Both the position numbers and the translations under genes were made by a program. A DNA stretch of 64,000 bases, taken from NCBI GenBank assembly GCA_900468805.1, contig UEIF01000017.1, forward strand, positions 124,001 to 188,000, in the 5' to 3' direction. This document shows positions 54,325 through 62,579 of this stretch, piece by piece. Origin of the DNA: Hyphomicrobiales bacterium (GTDB lineage Bacteria; Pseudomonadota; Alphaproteobacteria; Rhizobiales; Rhizobiaceae). Position 1 is the stretch's first letter. Each line of letters opens with the position of its first letter. Below the pieces are notes generated by a model, which saw nothing but the letters and a program-made list of their open reading frames with translations, did not search any database and had not been told where the DNA came from.

Positions 54325-55026
54325 ATGGCGGTGAAGACAGGCATTTCCGATGACGCGGCGCATCTTCTCGTCGTCGACGACGATACCCGTATCCGCGCGT
54401 TGCTGAACCGCTACCTGACGGAAAACGGTTTTCGCGTGACTATTGCGTCTGACGGGGCGGAGGCACAGCGCAAGCTTGCGGGTCTCGATTTCGACCTCAT
54501 CATCATGGATGTGATGATGCCGGGCGAATCCGGCATCGATGTAACGCGCGGGCTCAGGGCTGTGAAGAACGTGCCGATCATCATGCTGACGGCGCTTGCC
54601 GAATCCGACAACCGCATTGCTGGTCTTGAAGCCGGCGCCGACGACTATCTCTCCAAGCCTTTCGATCCGCGCGAACTCGTTCTGCGTGTCAACAACATCC
54701 TGCGACGCAACGTCGGCGGTGATACGCTGAAGATCGAGCAGATCATGTTCGGCCCCTATACTTTCTCGCTGACGCGCAGGGAGCTGAAGAAAGCGGCGGA
54801 AGTGATCCGCCTGACGGATCGCGAGCAGGAGATCATGCTGCTTTTCGCCCGACGGGCAGGTGACACGATCCCGCGGCACGAACTGATCGGAGACGATGCG
54901 GAAGTCGGCGAACGTACCATCGACGTGCAGATCAACCGTCTTCGCCGCAAGATCGAGGATGATCCTGCCAATCCCGTCTGGCTGCAGACGGTGCGCGGTA
55001 TCGGATACAGGCTGAGCATCGACTGA
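54325..55026 (+). CDS. OmpR-family response regulator (PetR-like)
   Basis: 233 residues. Receiver: acid pocket D18/D19, phospho-acceptor D62 (IIMDVMMPG), conserved Lys in SKPFDPREL. The C-terminal winged helix has LTDREQEIMLLF, AEVGERTIDVQINRLRRKIEDDP and TVRGIGYRLSID. It starts right at the MarR stop. It would be phosphorylated by the adjacent histidine kinase. The name PetR is suggested by the MarR neighbour, not proven. Confidence 0.9.
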   Translation: MAVKTGISDDAAHLLVVDDDTRIRALLNRYLTENGFRVTIASDGAEAQRKLAGLDFDLIIMDVMMPGESGIDVTRGLRAVKNVPIIMLTALAESDNRIAGLEAGADDYLSKPFDPRELVLRVNNILRRNVGGDTLKIEQIMFGPYTFSLTRRELKKAAEVIRLTDREQEIMLLFARRAGDTIPRHELIGDDAEVGERTIDVQINRLRRKIEDDPANPVWLQTVRGIGYRLSID

Positions 55027-55051
55027 AACGACAGGTTCGGGACCGGCGCAA

Positions 55052-56428
55052 ATGGTGACATTCGACAGCTTGCGGCGGGAAGACCGCTCTCCTGCGCCCG
55101 GCTGGCGCTGGTTCATCCGCTGGCTGCGGCGGCGATTGCCGACAGGGCTCTATACGCGTTCGCTGCTTATCATCATCATTCCTATGGTGCTTCTGCAGTC
55201 GGTCGTTGCCGCAGTCTTCATGGAGCGTCATTGGCAAATGGTGACGGAACGGCTGTCGCTCGCCGTGACCCGCGATATCGCCGCCATCATCGAGATCATC
55301 AACACCTATCCGCAGGATACGGATTATAGCGATGTAGTCCGCATTGCCCGCGACCAGCTCAACCTGCAGATTTCGGTCGAGCCGGATGGAGATCTGCCGC
55401 CGCCGCGCATCAAGCCGTTCTTTTCGATCCTCGACGGCATCCTCAGTGATGAGATTACCGAAGAAATCCGCCGGCCGTTCTGGATCGATACGGTCGGCAA
55501 CTCCAACCTCATCGAGATCCGGATCAAGCTCGATAACCGCATCCTGCGTGTGATCACCAAACGCAGCCAAGCCTATGCATCGAACACGCATATTTTCATT
55601 CTCTGGATGGTCGGCGCGTCACTGGTACTGATCGCCATCTCGATCCTTTTCCTGCGCGGCCAGATCCGGCCGATCCTCAATCTGGCCAGGGCGGCGGAAA
55701 ACTTCGGCAAGGGACAGAAGGCCGACAGTTTCTATCCGCGCGGTGCCGACGAAATTCGCCGGGCCGGCCTTGCTTTCATTCTCATGCGTGAGCGTATCGA
55801 GCGGCAGATGGAGCAGCGCACGGCGATGCTCTCAGGCGTCAGCCACGACCTCAGAACCATCCTGACGCGCTTCAAGCTGCAACTGGCGCTCGCCGGGGAC
55901 AACCCTGATCTTGCCGGGCTCAACGAAGACGTCAACGACATGCAGACCATGCTGGAGGCCTATATGGCCTTTGCCAAAGGCGAGGTGGAGGAGGATGTCG
56001 GCGAGCTGAAGCTGAGCGAGATCTTCGAGAAGCTCGAGATCGATTTCGAGCTGCACGGCAAGACCCTGACCTATTCCATCGATGGCGAGGACCATATCTC
56101 GGTGCGCCCCAATGCCTTCCTGCGGCTTGTGACCAATCTCGCCTCGAATGCCAGGCGCTATGCGGATGCGCTCAACATCGAAGCCAAGCATGGTGCGAAA
56201 TGGCTGACCATCATCTTCGACGACAATGGTCCAGGCATTCCCGAGAAGTACCGGGAGGATGTGTTCAAGCCGTTTTTCCGGCTGGACAGCGCACGCAATC
56301 TCGATGCCTCGGGCACCGGCCTGGGGCTTGCCATCGTCAGAGACATCGCCCGTAGCCACGGCGGTAACATCACGCTTGGCGACAGCCCGCTCGGCGGCCT
56401 CAGAGCTACGGTGCGTATTCCTGCCTGA
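55052..56428 (+). CDS. Membrane sensor histidine kinase
   Basis: 458 residues. Helices at about 36-56 and 182-202 flank a ~125-residue periplasmic region; HAMP follows, then the H-box SGVSHDLRTILTRFKLQLAL, N-box NLASNARRYAD, G1 DDNGPGIPEKY, F-box FKPFFRLD and G2 GTGLGLAIV. The domain order is EnvZ-like. It starts 25 bp after the response regulator and should phosphorylate it. Confidence 0.93.
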   Translation: MVTFDSLRREDRSPAPGWRWFIRWLRRRLPTGLYTRSLLIIIIPMVLLQSVVAAVFMERHWQMVTERLSLAVTRDIAAIIEIINTYPQDTDYSDVVRIARDQLNLQISVEPDGDLPPPRIKPFFSILDGILSDEITEEIRRPFWIDTVGNSNLIEIRIKLDNRILRVITKRSQAYASNTHIFILWMVGASLVLIAISILFLRGQIRPILNLARAAENFGKGQKADSFYPRGADEIRRAGLAFILMRERIERQMEQRTAMLSGVSHDLRTILTRFKLQLALAGDNPDLAGLNEDVNDMQTMLEAYMAFAKGEVEEDVGELKLSEIFEKLEIDFELHGKTLTYSIDGEDHISVRPNAFLRLVTNLASNARRYADALNIEAKHGAKWLTIIFDDNGPGIPEKYREDVFKPFFRLDSARNLDASGTGLGLAIVRDIARSHGGNITLGDSPLGGLRATVRIPA

Positions 56429-56436
56429 AGCAATTC

Positions 56437-56478
56437 CAGCAAAAGTGTGCAGCGGTTTTGCGTCCGGACTTGCGTAAA
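56437..56478. repeat. Rhizobial intergenic palindrome, second copy
   Basis: AGCAAAAGTGTGCAGCGGTTTTGCG lies here between two convergent genes. Its core matches the reverse complement of the inner hairpin of the 29481-29523 element (GCAAAAC, then GTGG, then AGCGGTTTTGCG). A second half (CCGGACTTGCGTAAAAC) follows. The copies share about 20 bases with two mismatches, so this is a dispersed repeat family. Confidence 0.65.
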
Positions 56479-56486
56479 ACAAAACC

Positions 56487-56867
56487 CTAGCGTTCGGCCA
56501 CCGGTTTGACGGGGTCGAACTCATTCAGGTGGACGACGATCCAGCGCCAAAGCGAGACGACCTGCGTCAGCAATTCGCGGCCAAGCGGGGTCAGCTCGTA
56601 TTCGACGCGCGGCGGTACCTGCGGATAGAGCGTGCGGATGACGAGGCCGTCGCTTTCGAGCGTGCGCAACGTCTGCGTCAGCACCTTCTGGCTGATGTCC
56701 TCCACCCGCTCCAGCACTCTTGAAAACCGCAAGGGGCCATCGGCTTCCGAAAGCACGTGCAGGACGCGCAGCGGCCACTTGGCTGCGGCGCGCTCCAGCA
56801 TCTGCCGCGCCCGTGCATCCTGCTCGTCGCTCATGTTACGGCAAAAGTCGAAGATATCGTCTTTCAT
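56487..56867 (-). CDS. HxlR-family transcriptional regulator
   Basis: 126 residues with the HxlR winged-helix signature: KWPLRVLHVLSEADGPLRFSRVLERVEDISQKVLTQTLRTLESDGLV, then RTLYPQVPPRVEYELTPLGREL. There is an unusual N-terminal DFCRN stretch with one Cys before the HTH, which may serve in redox or electrophile sensing as in HypR/QorR types. Divergent from the SDR gene; a palindromic pair in the 97-bp spacer is a likely operator. An alternative start is the Met12 codon at 56834. Confidence 0.88.
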   Translation of the reverse strand: MKDDIFDFCRNMSDEQDARARQMLERAAAKWPLRVLHVLSEADGPLRFSRVLERVEDISQKVLTQTLRTLESDGLVIRTLYPQVPPRVEYELTPLGRELLTQVVSLWRWIVVHLNEFDPVKPVAER

Positions 56868-56869
56868 CT

Positions 56870-56908
56870 AAGTTACTTTCAGGTGCGTATAGATCGATAA
56901 GGTACCTT
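56870..56908. promoter_or_regulatory. Candidate HxlR operator pair
   Basis: AAGTTACTTT (56870-56879) and the perfect palindrome AAGGTACCTT (56899-56908) are 29 bp apart centre to centre, about three helical turns. They lie between the HxlR-type regulator and the SDR gene, in the right place for autoregulation and control of the SDR gene. Confidence 0.5.
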
Positions 56909-56964
56909 CTTTCCAAAAGAAACAATAGCTCCTAAATGAAGCGAGAACCGAAAAGGAGGTTTCC

Positions 56965-57834
56965 ATGTCGAAGGTTTGGTTGATTACAGGAAGCTCGCGC
57001 GGCCTCGGGCGAGCGCTGGCCAATGCCGTGCTTGAGGCCGGTGACAAGCTGGTTGCGACGGCGCGCGATCCTGGCCAGCTTGCCGATCTCGTCGAAGCGT
57101 ATGGCTCAAGCGTTCTCGCGCTGCCCCTTGATGTGACGGATGAGGTTGCTGCAGAAGCGGCGGTGAAGACCGCGGTCGAAACATTCGGCCGGCTCGACGT
57201 TCTGGTCAACAATGCCGGTTACGGCAATGTCGCGCCGATCGAGGAGACGAGCCTTGCGGATTTTCGGGCACAGATCGAGACCAATCTCTTCGGCACGATC
57301 ATTATGACCAAGGCGGCTATCCCGGTCATGCGCGCGCAGGGGGCAGGGCATATCATCCAGTTCTCTTCCGTCGGCGGCAGGATCGGACCCGTGGGCCGCG
57401 CGCCTTATGCGGCGGCGAAATGGGGCGTCGAGGGCTTTTCCGAAGTGCTCTCCAAGGAGGTCGGGCCACTCGGCATCAAGGTCACAGTGATCGAACCTGG
57501 CGGCTTCCGCACGGATTTCGCCGGCTCGTCGACGGCGATCTATCAAGGCCGCCCGGAATATGCCGAAACGGTTGGAGCCATGGCAGATTACCAGCGCAAC
57601 TATAACGGCCGTCAACCCGGCGATCCGGCCAGGGCGGCCGCCGTGGTGCTGCACATTGCTTCGCTCGATGCGCCGCCGCTTCGGTTGCTGCTTGGCAGCG
57701 ATGCGGCTGCGGCGGTGGAAAAGGCGGATGCCGCGCGCATGGAAGCCGATCGCGCCTGGCGTGTTCTCACCCAGTCGACCGATTTCGAGCAGGGAGGGGC
57801 AGAGCCCATGCCTTGGGAGAAGAAGGCCGGCTGA
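56965..57834 (+). CDS. SDR family oxidoreductase
   Basis: 289 residues, classical short-chain dehydrogenase. The cofactor motif is TGSSRGLGRA, NNAG is at about 90, the catalytic Ser is in QFSSVGGRI, and YAAAK supplies Tyr and Lys. AAAAGGAGG precedes the ATG at 56965. The substrate is unknown. Divergent from the HxlR-type regulator, which likely controls it. A bidirectional terminator follows. Confidence 0.9.
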   Translation: MSKVWLITGSSRGLGRALANAVLEAGDKLVATARDPGQLADLVEAYGSSVLALPLDVTDEVAAEAAVKTAVETFGRLDVLVNNAGYGNVAPIEETSLADFRAQIETNLFGTIIMTKAAIPVMRAQGAGHIIQFSSVGGRIGPVGRAPYAAAKWGVEGFSEVLSKEVGPLGIKVTVIEPGGFRTDFAGSSTAIYQGRPEYAETVGAMADYQRNYNGRQPGDPARAAAVVLHIASLDAPPLRLLLGSDAAAAVEKADAARMEADRAWRVLTQSTDFEQGGAEPMPWEKKAG

Positions 57835-57845
57835 GGTGTAGACAA

Positions 57846-57879
57846 ATGAAAAGCGCCGCTCGGTGGCGGCGCTTTTCAT
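57846..57879. terminator. Bidirectional terminator between SDR and BA14K genes
   Basis: ATGAAAAGCGCCGC and GCGGCGCTTTTCAT pair perfectly over 14 bp around a 6-base loop, with A and T runs at the stem base on either side. It lies between two convergent genes and should stop transcription from both. Confidence 0.88.
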
Positions 57880-57897
57880 CAGAATGGTGTCAGCCTA

Positions 57898-58371
57898 TCA
57901 GCTTGCGACGCAGAAGTGGTCGCGGCCGTCATTGCCGACATAGGTGCCGGTCCGCGGATCGAAGCTGCGGTAACGGTAGGAGCAATAACGCTGCCATTGC
58001 GGGCTCCAGGGCTCCATTGCACTGACCGGGCGGCCGTACACCGGACGGCCATAGACCGGCTCGGAATAAACGGGCTCGGAGTATACCGGACGCGGCGCGC
58101 GGTAAACCGGCGGCGGAGCATATTCCGGCTCATAGACTGGCGGGTCGATGTAGCGGCGCTCTTCATAAACAGGACCGTTATTGGCATTGGCGATGGCAGA
58201 GCCGACGATCAGTCCGGTGGCAAGGCCGACAGCGCCACCAACCAGTGCATCGTTGCCGTTGTCGTGGCCATGACGCCAGTAGCGGTCACGTGCGGACGCT
58301 TCGCCGATGGCCGAGAGGGTCAGGGCAGCGGCGGTTGCTGCCAGAAGAATGGTCTTTGCAAGCCTGTTCAT
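57898..58371 (-). CDS. BA14K-family exported protein
   Basis: 157 residues. A signal peptide ends near 27 (GEASA). A Gly-rich helix (GGAVGLATGLIVGSAIANA) is followed by a Pro/Tyr-rich repeat region with PVYSEP/PVYGRP units, and the C-terminal BA14K signature is WQRYCSYRYRSFDPRTGTYVGNDGRDHFC. BA14K proteins are immunoreactive surface proteins of Brucella and are widespread in rhizobia. It is probably periplasmic or outer-membrane associated. Confidence 0.88.
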   Translation of the reverse strand: MNRLAKTILLAATAAALTLSAIGEASARDRYWRHGHDNGNDALVGGAVGLATGLIVGSAIANANNGPVYEERRYIDPPVYEPEYAPPPVYRAPRPVYSEPVYSEPVYGRPVYGRPVSAMEPWSPQWQRYCSYRYRSFDPRTGTYVGNDGRDHFCVAS

Positions 58372-58517
58372 GGCGTAAAATCCCGGTATCTGGAACCAAG
58401 AAGCGGTCCCTTCTCAATGGTTCTGAAGCTAGCGGCGTCATGCTGAATGAAGGCTGAACGACAAAACCCGGCATCGCTGCCGGGCTTCAACTCGAATTCC
58501 ACGCCTAGGCGAGGATA

Positions 58518-58733
58518 TCAGCCTGAAATCTGAAGATTGACAGCTTTCGGGCCTTTGCCGCGGCGATCTGGCTCCGTGTCGAAGCTTACTTTCTGATTTT
58601 CCGTCAGACCGGCCAGGCCGGAAGCCTGAACGGCAGAAATGTGAACGAAGATATCGGCGCCACCCTTGTCCGGCTTGATGAAGCCGAAGCCCTTGTCGGT
58701 ATTGAAGAATTTTACAGTGCCAGTCTCGGCCAT
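58518..58733 (-). CDS. cspA: Cold-shock domain protein
   Basis: 71 residues, a single CSD. RNP1 is KGFGFI and RNP2 is VFVHIS (DIFVHIS here). The family binds single-stranded RNA/DNA as a chaperone and is often cold-induced. It ends 146 bp upstream of the BA14K start on the same strand. A long AT-rich upstream region (58734-59218) fits a long regulated leader as in cold-shock genes. Confidence 0.92.
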   Translation of the reverse strand: MAETGTVKFFNTDKGFGFIKPDKGGADIFVHISAVQASGLAGLTENQKVSFDTEPDRRGKGPKAVNLQISG

Positions 58734-59218
58734 GCCTCAGGTCCTTTTGTCTCCACCCGCCATCCACACGGGCAGCACTACGCTATTGCCTTCTCGCGAA
58801 GGCGCTGGCAGGCAATCTTGAAATGTGAGAAAAAGGTCCCCTCTACCTCCGCCGGCTCCAGACAGGACTTAGCGCCTGCTTTCTTGGAACTGGCTGACCG
58901 GAATATCAGCGTTTCCGGCTCGCAAATTCTTAAGGACTTCCCATGCTCGCAAAATGCCCGAACGCGCGAAGATTGCTGCGTTTAGGTTTTTTTGGCAAGC
59001 AAAAGTTTTTTAACGTGTTCCTAAGAACACACCCGCAGATTTGGCCTGTTTTCGCGAAAGCGCAAAAAATCCTCCGTTAGGAGCAAATGATTAACGTTTT
59101 GTATCGTCTGCAATATAAGTTCCGGGCAGATTTTACCAAAAATGCAACGATAGCGCGTCTTATCGATTGCTTAAAAAAAATTCTAGATGGCTCTAACGCC
59201 CCACAAATGGACGCGTGT
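58734..59218. other. AT-rich intergenic region with several small palindromes
   Basis: Nearly 490 bp without a supported gene; the stretch from 58977 to 59218 is AT-rich. It contains GTGTTC/GAACAC (59015-59030), CGC-GAAA-GCG with a GNRA loop (59053-59062), and CTCC/GGAG (59072-59083), the last followed by T6 on the minus strand. It should include the cspA promoter and leader and the end of the DMT transcript. A small RNA is possible. Confidence 0.4.
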
Positions 59219-60109
59219 TCAGGCCTGTTGCGAGCGGCGGCGGGTCATTTCAGGCACAAGTTCGACTACAAGCATAGCGATAAACATCAGTGCGCAACCG
59301 ACATAGCCGAGCGGCGGCATGCTCTCACCCAAAAGCAGTGCGGCGAGCGTGGCGCCGAACAGCGCCTCGGCGGAGAGGAAGATCGCTGCCTGTGACGGCG
59401 TGGTGTAGCGCTGGGCGACGACCTGCAGCACGAAGGCAACACCGGAAGAGAAGATGCCGACATAGAGGATTTCCGGTGCCGCCGCGCGAATGTCGGCCAG
59501 GCTGACCGGTTCGGAAATGGCGGCGATGACGAGCGCGCAGACTGCCGTAACCGCAAACTGGGCGCTGGACAGGGCGAGCGGCCGGCCGGTTTCGCCAACC
59601 GTCGTTCCGGCAAGCGTGATCTGTATCGACCAGAAGACAGCGCAGACGACCGTCAGCAAGTCGCCTGTGGTCAGGGACGAGAGCTTGCCGCCCGACAGCA
59701 TGTAGATGCCGCTGACCGCCATGATGGCGCCCGGCCAGATGATCCAGTGCGGCGAGCGGCGCAGGAAGAAGACGGCAATCAGCGGCACGAAGATCACATA
59801 AAGACCGGTGATGAAGCTGGAATTGGTGACGGTCGTGGTCTGCAGGCCTATCTGCTGTGTCGACGCGCCGCCGAAGAGCGCCAGGCCGATCATCAGATAG
59901 AGACCGAGGTGTCTGCGGCTGGTTGCATCCTTTGCCTTGCGGGCTTCGATGAGCGTGAAAGGCAGGGTGGCGAGTGCAGCGATGGCGAAACGCAGGCCGA
60001 TGAACCAGAACGGGCCGATCGCCTTCATTGCCGTCGACTGGGCGACGAAGCCTCCGCCCCAGATGGCGGCTGCAAGCAACAGAAGGAGGTTCGCCTGAAT
60101 ACGCGTCAT
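59219..60109 (-). CDS. DMT-family transporter (EamA)
   Basis: 296 residues with two EamA domains of five helices each (LLLLLAAAIWGGGFVAQSTAMKAIGPFWF; SYVLFSSGVAFVLQVVAQRY region). ATG at 60109 with GAGAG upstream; a GTG six bases earlier is also in frame. The family exports metabolites or amino acids; substrate is unknown. Confidence 0.88.
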   Translation of the reverse strand: MTRIQANLLLLLAAAIWGGGFVAQSTAMKAIGPFWFIGLRFAIAALATLPFTLIEARKAKDATSRRHLGLYLMIGLALFGGASTQQIGLQTTTVTNSSFITGLYVIFVPLIAVFFLRRSPHWIIWPGAIMAVSGIYMLSGGKLSSLTTGDLLTVVCAVFWSIQITLAGTTVGETGRPLALSSAQFAVTAVCALVIAAISEPVSLADIRAAAPEILYVGIFSSGVAFVLQVVAQRYTTPSQAAIFLSAEALFGATLAALLLGESMPPLGYVGCALMFIAMLVVELVPEMTRRRSQQA

Positions 60110-60280
60110 TTCCACTCTCGATGTTGGGGAAGCGTCTAGGAGTTTTGTTCAGCGGTTAGCAGTTGCATTTCTTTTCGGCAAGGATGAGGCTCGTCCTTAT
60201 GGTTCGGGGATGCGAATGAGTGGAATTGGGATTTCTGCTGTTATGCTGGAACGCGCGGTCGCATCGCCCGAGGTCGCGAA

Positions 60281-60706
60281 ATGACGGCAGGATATTCCGG
60301 CACGCCGCTCTCGAAGAAACTGGGGCTGAAGCCTGGGCAGACGGCCCTGCTGATCAATGTTCCCGGGAGGCTAATTGAGATCGGCGGGTTCGACGGTTTT
60401 GCTTCGGTCGATCGCGCCTTGCCGGGAGTTGCTCAACGACAATTCGATTACATCCATGTCTTCGAAACGCAACGCGCGGTATTGGAAGAGTTGGCGGCGG
60501 CGCTGTTTTGCGTGGTCAGGCCTGACGGCATGATCTGGATCTCCTGGCCGAAGAAGAGTTCTGATGTGCCGACCAGCATCACTGAGGATGCGCTACGCGA
60601 AATCCTGCTGCCGACCGGACTTGTCGACGTCAAGGTCTGCGCCATCGACGAGACATGGTCGGGGTTGAAATTCATGATCCGCAGGGAATTGCGAGGCTCG
60701 CTTTAG
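60281..60706 (+). CDS. DUF3052 domain-containing protein
   Basis: 141 residues starting MTAGYSGTPLSKKLGLKPGQ, the hallmark of the family, with VRPDGMIWISWPKKSSDVPTSITEDALREI and VCAIDETWSGLKFMIRR. Function unknown. Its stop overlaps the stop of the convergent sugar dehydrogenase by 4 bp. Confidence 0.88.
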   Translation: MTAGYSGTPLSKKLGLKPGQTALLINVPGRLIEIGGFDGFASVDRALPGVAQRQFDYIHVFETQRAVLEELAAALFCVVRPDGMIWISWPKKSSDVPTSITEDALREILLPTGLVDVKVCAIDETWSGLKFMIRRELRGSL

Positions 60707-61851
60707 CCGGCCCGGTTATCGGCGCGAGAAACCCGGAGCAACTCGCCGTCATCCTCGTCGGTCACCATCAGGAGTGCCCCATCGGGGGCGACGATGACAT
60801 CGCGGATGCGGCCATAATTGCCTTCGAACATGCGCTCCTCGGCGGTGAAGGCGCCGCTCGCATCCCGCTGCATGCGCGACAGCAACTGGAACTTCAGGGC
60901 GGCGACGATGAAGTTGCCGTTCCATTCCGGAAACATCTTGCCGCGATAGATGGCGAGAGCGCCCGGAGCGATCGACGGATCCCAGTAGTGGAGGGGCTGT
61001 TCAAGTCCCTGCCTGGCGGTTCCTTCGCCGATCTTGGCGCCGGAATAGTCGCGGCCGTAGGTGATGATGGGCCAGCCGTAATTCTTGCCGGGCTCGGGAT
61101 TGTTGATTTCGTCGCCGCCGCGCGCGCCATGCTCGACCGTGTAGAGCTTGCCGTCGGCGCTGTCGAAAGTGATGCCCTGCGGGTTGCGGTGGCCTTTGGA
61201 CCAGATTTCCGGCAGGGCCTTGCGGCCGTCCTTGAAGGGGTTGTCGGCGGGTATGCTGCCATCGGCATTGAGGCGGACGATGGAGCCGGCGTCATCCTTC
61301 CAGTCCTGCGAACGGTCGCGGTTGCCGCGATCGCCGATGCTGATGAACAGCGAGCCATCGCCGGCGATCGCGATGCGCGAGCCGTACTGGATGTTGCCGC
61401 GGGTAAAGCGCCGCATGGTGAAGATGGGCGTGACGTTCTCCAGGCTTTTTTCATCTGATGACAGCGTGGCGCTGAACACTTCCGTACCGGAACCTCTGTT
61501 GCTGGTGGTTGCTGCGGTCAGATAGAGTCTGCGGCTGGTGGCGAAATCCGGGGCAAGCGCGACATCCATGAGACCACCCTGACCGCGGGCGCTGACCTGG
61601 GGCACGCCGCTGACCGGGTCGGAGATCTTGCCGTCGCGGATAATGCGCAGCCGTCCCGGTCGCTCCGTGACGATATAGCTGCCGTCAGGCAGGACCTCGA
61701 CTGCCCAAGGGTGTTCCAGTCCCTCGGCGAGCTTCTCGACACGAACCGAGACTTCCTGCGTCTTTACGATATCCCCGCTCTGGGCAAGGGCGGGACCTGC
61801 AAAGGTGGCGAGCAGCGCGGCAAAACGGAATGTCGAAATGGCGTCCATCAT
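60703..61851 (-). CDS. PQQ-dependent sugar dehydrogenase (soluble glucose/sorbosone dehydrogenase type)
   Basis: About 382 residues. A signal peptide (STFRFAALLATFAGPALAQ) directs export. The six-bladed propeller carries GLEHPWAVEVLPDGSYIVTERPGRLRI, SIGDRGNRDRSQDWKDDAGSIVRLNADGSIPADNPF and HGARGGDEIN, the PQQ/Ca-binding and catalytic features. Likely a periplasmic aldose oxidising enzyme of the Asd/YliI type. Starts are close together at 61851 and 61848. Confidence 0.87.
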   Translation of the reverse strand: MMDAISTFRFAALLATFAGPALAQSGDIVKTQEVSVRVEKLAEGLEHPWAVEVLPDGSYIVTERPGRLRIIRDGKISDPVSGVPQVSARGQGGLMDVALAPDFATSRRLYLTAATTSNRGSGTEVFSATLSSDEKSLENVTPIFTMRRFTRGNIQYGSRIAIAGDGSLFISIGDRGNRDRSQDWKDDAGSIVRLNADGSIPADNPFKDGRKALPEIWSKGHRNPQGITFDSADGKLYTVEHGARGGDEINNPEPGKNYGWPIITYGRDYSGAKIGEGTARQGLEQPLHYWDPSIAPGALAIYRGKMFPEWNGNFIVAALKFQLLSRMQRDASGAFTAEERMFEGNYGRIRDVIVAPDGALLMVTDEDDGELLRVSRADNRAG

Positions 61852-61957
61852 AATCCCCGTCGTCAATTCCATGAGAAGGTGGCGCGGGGCATGGGACGCT
61901 TCAACCGTATTGGGGAGCCCATAACGGTTTTGTGTTCTCGGGTTGAATGAGAGGAGG

Positions 61958-62290
61958 TCAGTTGGTCACACGGGGAGGGAAGCGGGTATCGAAGTCAGCA
62001 TATTGCAGCTCCGCACTCATCATCCTTTGTGTGACGAAGCCGGTGCGCTTCGCTTCAGCCTTCAGGAAAAGCCCGCAGCCGATCAGCGCCATGCCGTAGA
62101 AGGCAAGGCACACGATGCCGACGGCGACCAGTTTCTCGATGATCGAAAGTCCGGGGAGGCGGGGTCTCTGCGGTGCTGTCGGCGTTTCGTGGGCCACCGC
62201 GGCAGCCATGGCAAGCTCCATGTAGGTCGGCAGCGGCTCGAACACGTCTTCATCATCGTTCCAGCTTGTCCGCCGCGATTTACCGGGCAT
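61958..62290 (-). CDS. Small membrane protein, hypothetical (110 aa)
   Basis: 110 residues, one central membrane helix (LVAVGIVCLAFYGMALIGCGLFL). The N-terminus is acidic and Pro-rich; the tail is basic. GGAGGCAAG precedes the ATG at 62290, which overlaps the upstream gene by 11 bp, so the pair is translationally coupled. Family not recognised. Confidence 0.6.
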   Translation of the reverse strand: MPGKSRRTSWNDDEDVFEPLPTYMELAMAAAVAHETPTAPQRPRLPGLSIIEKLVAVGIVCLAFYGMALIGCGLFLKAEAKRTGFVTQRMMSAELQYADFDTRFPPRVTN

Positions 62291-62579
62291 CGCGCTTGCC
62301 TCCGGAAACAACGAGACCCTTGATGCGCCGCAGCCAGATGGCAAAACCGTTCGCGGCGACGAAAGCGGCAAAAAGTACAGTCAGGCCCTGGGTGATCGTC
62401 TGGTCGGCATGACTTGGCTGAAGGGCGCTGGAGGCCATGGCCGGTGCTGCTTCGGCGACTGAAAAGAGGCCGAACGTCGCAACGACGCAGCATGCAAAAG
62501 CAATGACTGCCACCATCAGCGACAGGGAAACCCGGCTTGCGCGCAGGCGTCCCGCAGCGCGCTCGTCTTCCAGAAACAT
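62280..62579 (-). CDS. Small membrane protein, hypothetical (99 aa)
   Basis: 99 residues with two membrane helices (VSLSLMVAVIAFACCVVATFGLF and QGLTVLFAAFVAANGFAIWL). GAGGG precedes the ATG at 62579. Overlaps the next gene by 11 bp. Family not recognised; both small proteins probably work in the same membrane assembly. Confidence 0.6.
   Translation of the reverse strand: MFLEDERAAGRLRASRVSLSLMVAVIAFACCVVATFGLFSVAEAAPAMASSALQPSHADQTITQGLTVLFAAFVAANGFAIWLRRIKGLVVSGGKRDAR

Noticed and set aside
59087..59395. 102-codon plus-strand open frame with GGAG upstream
   Set aside because: The second half is antisense to the DMT permease, and the GGAG is in a CTCC/GGAG hairpin; no family match seen.
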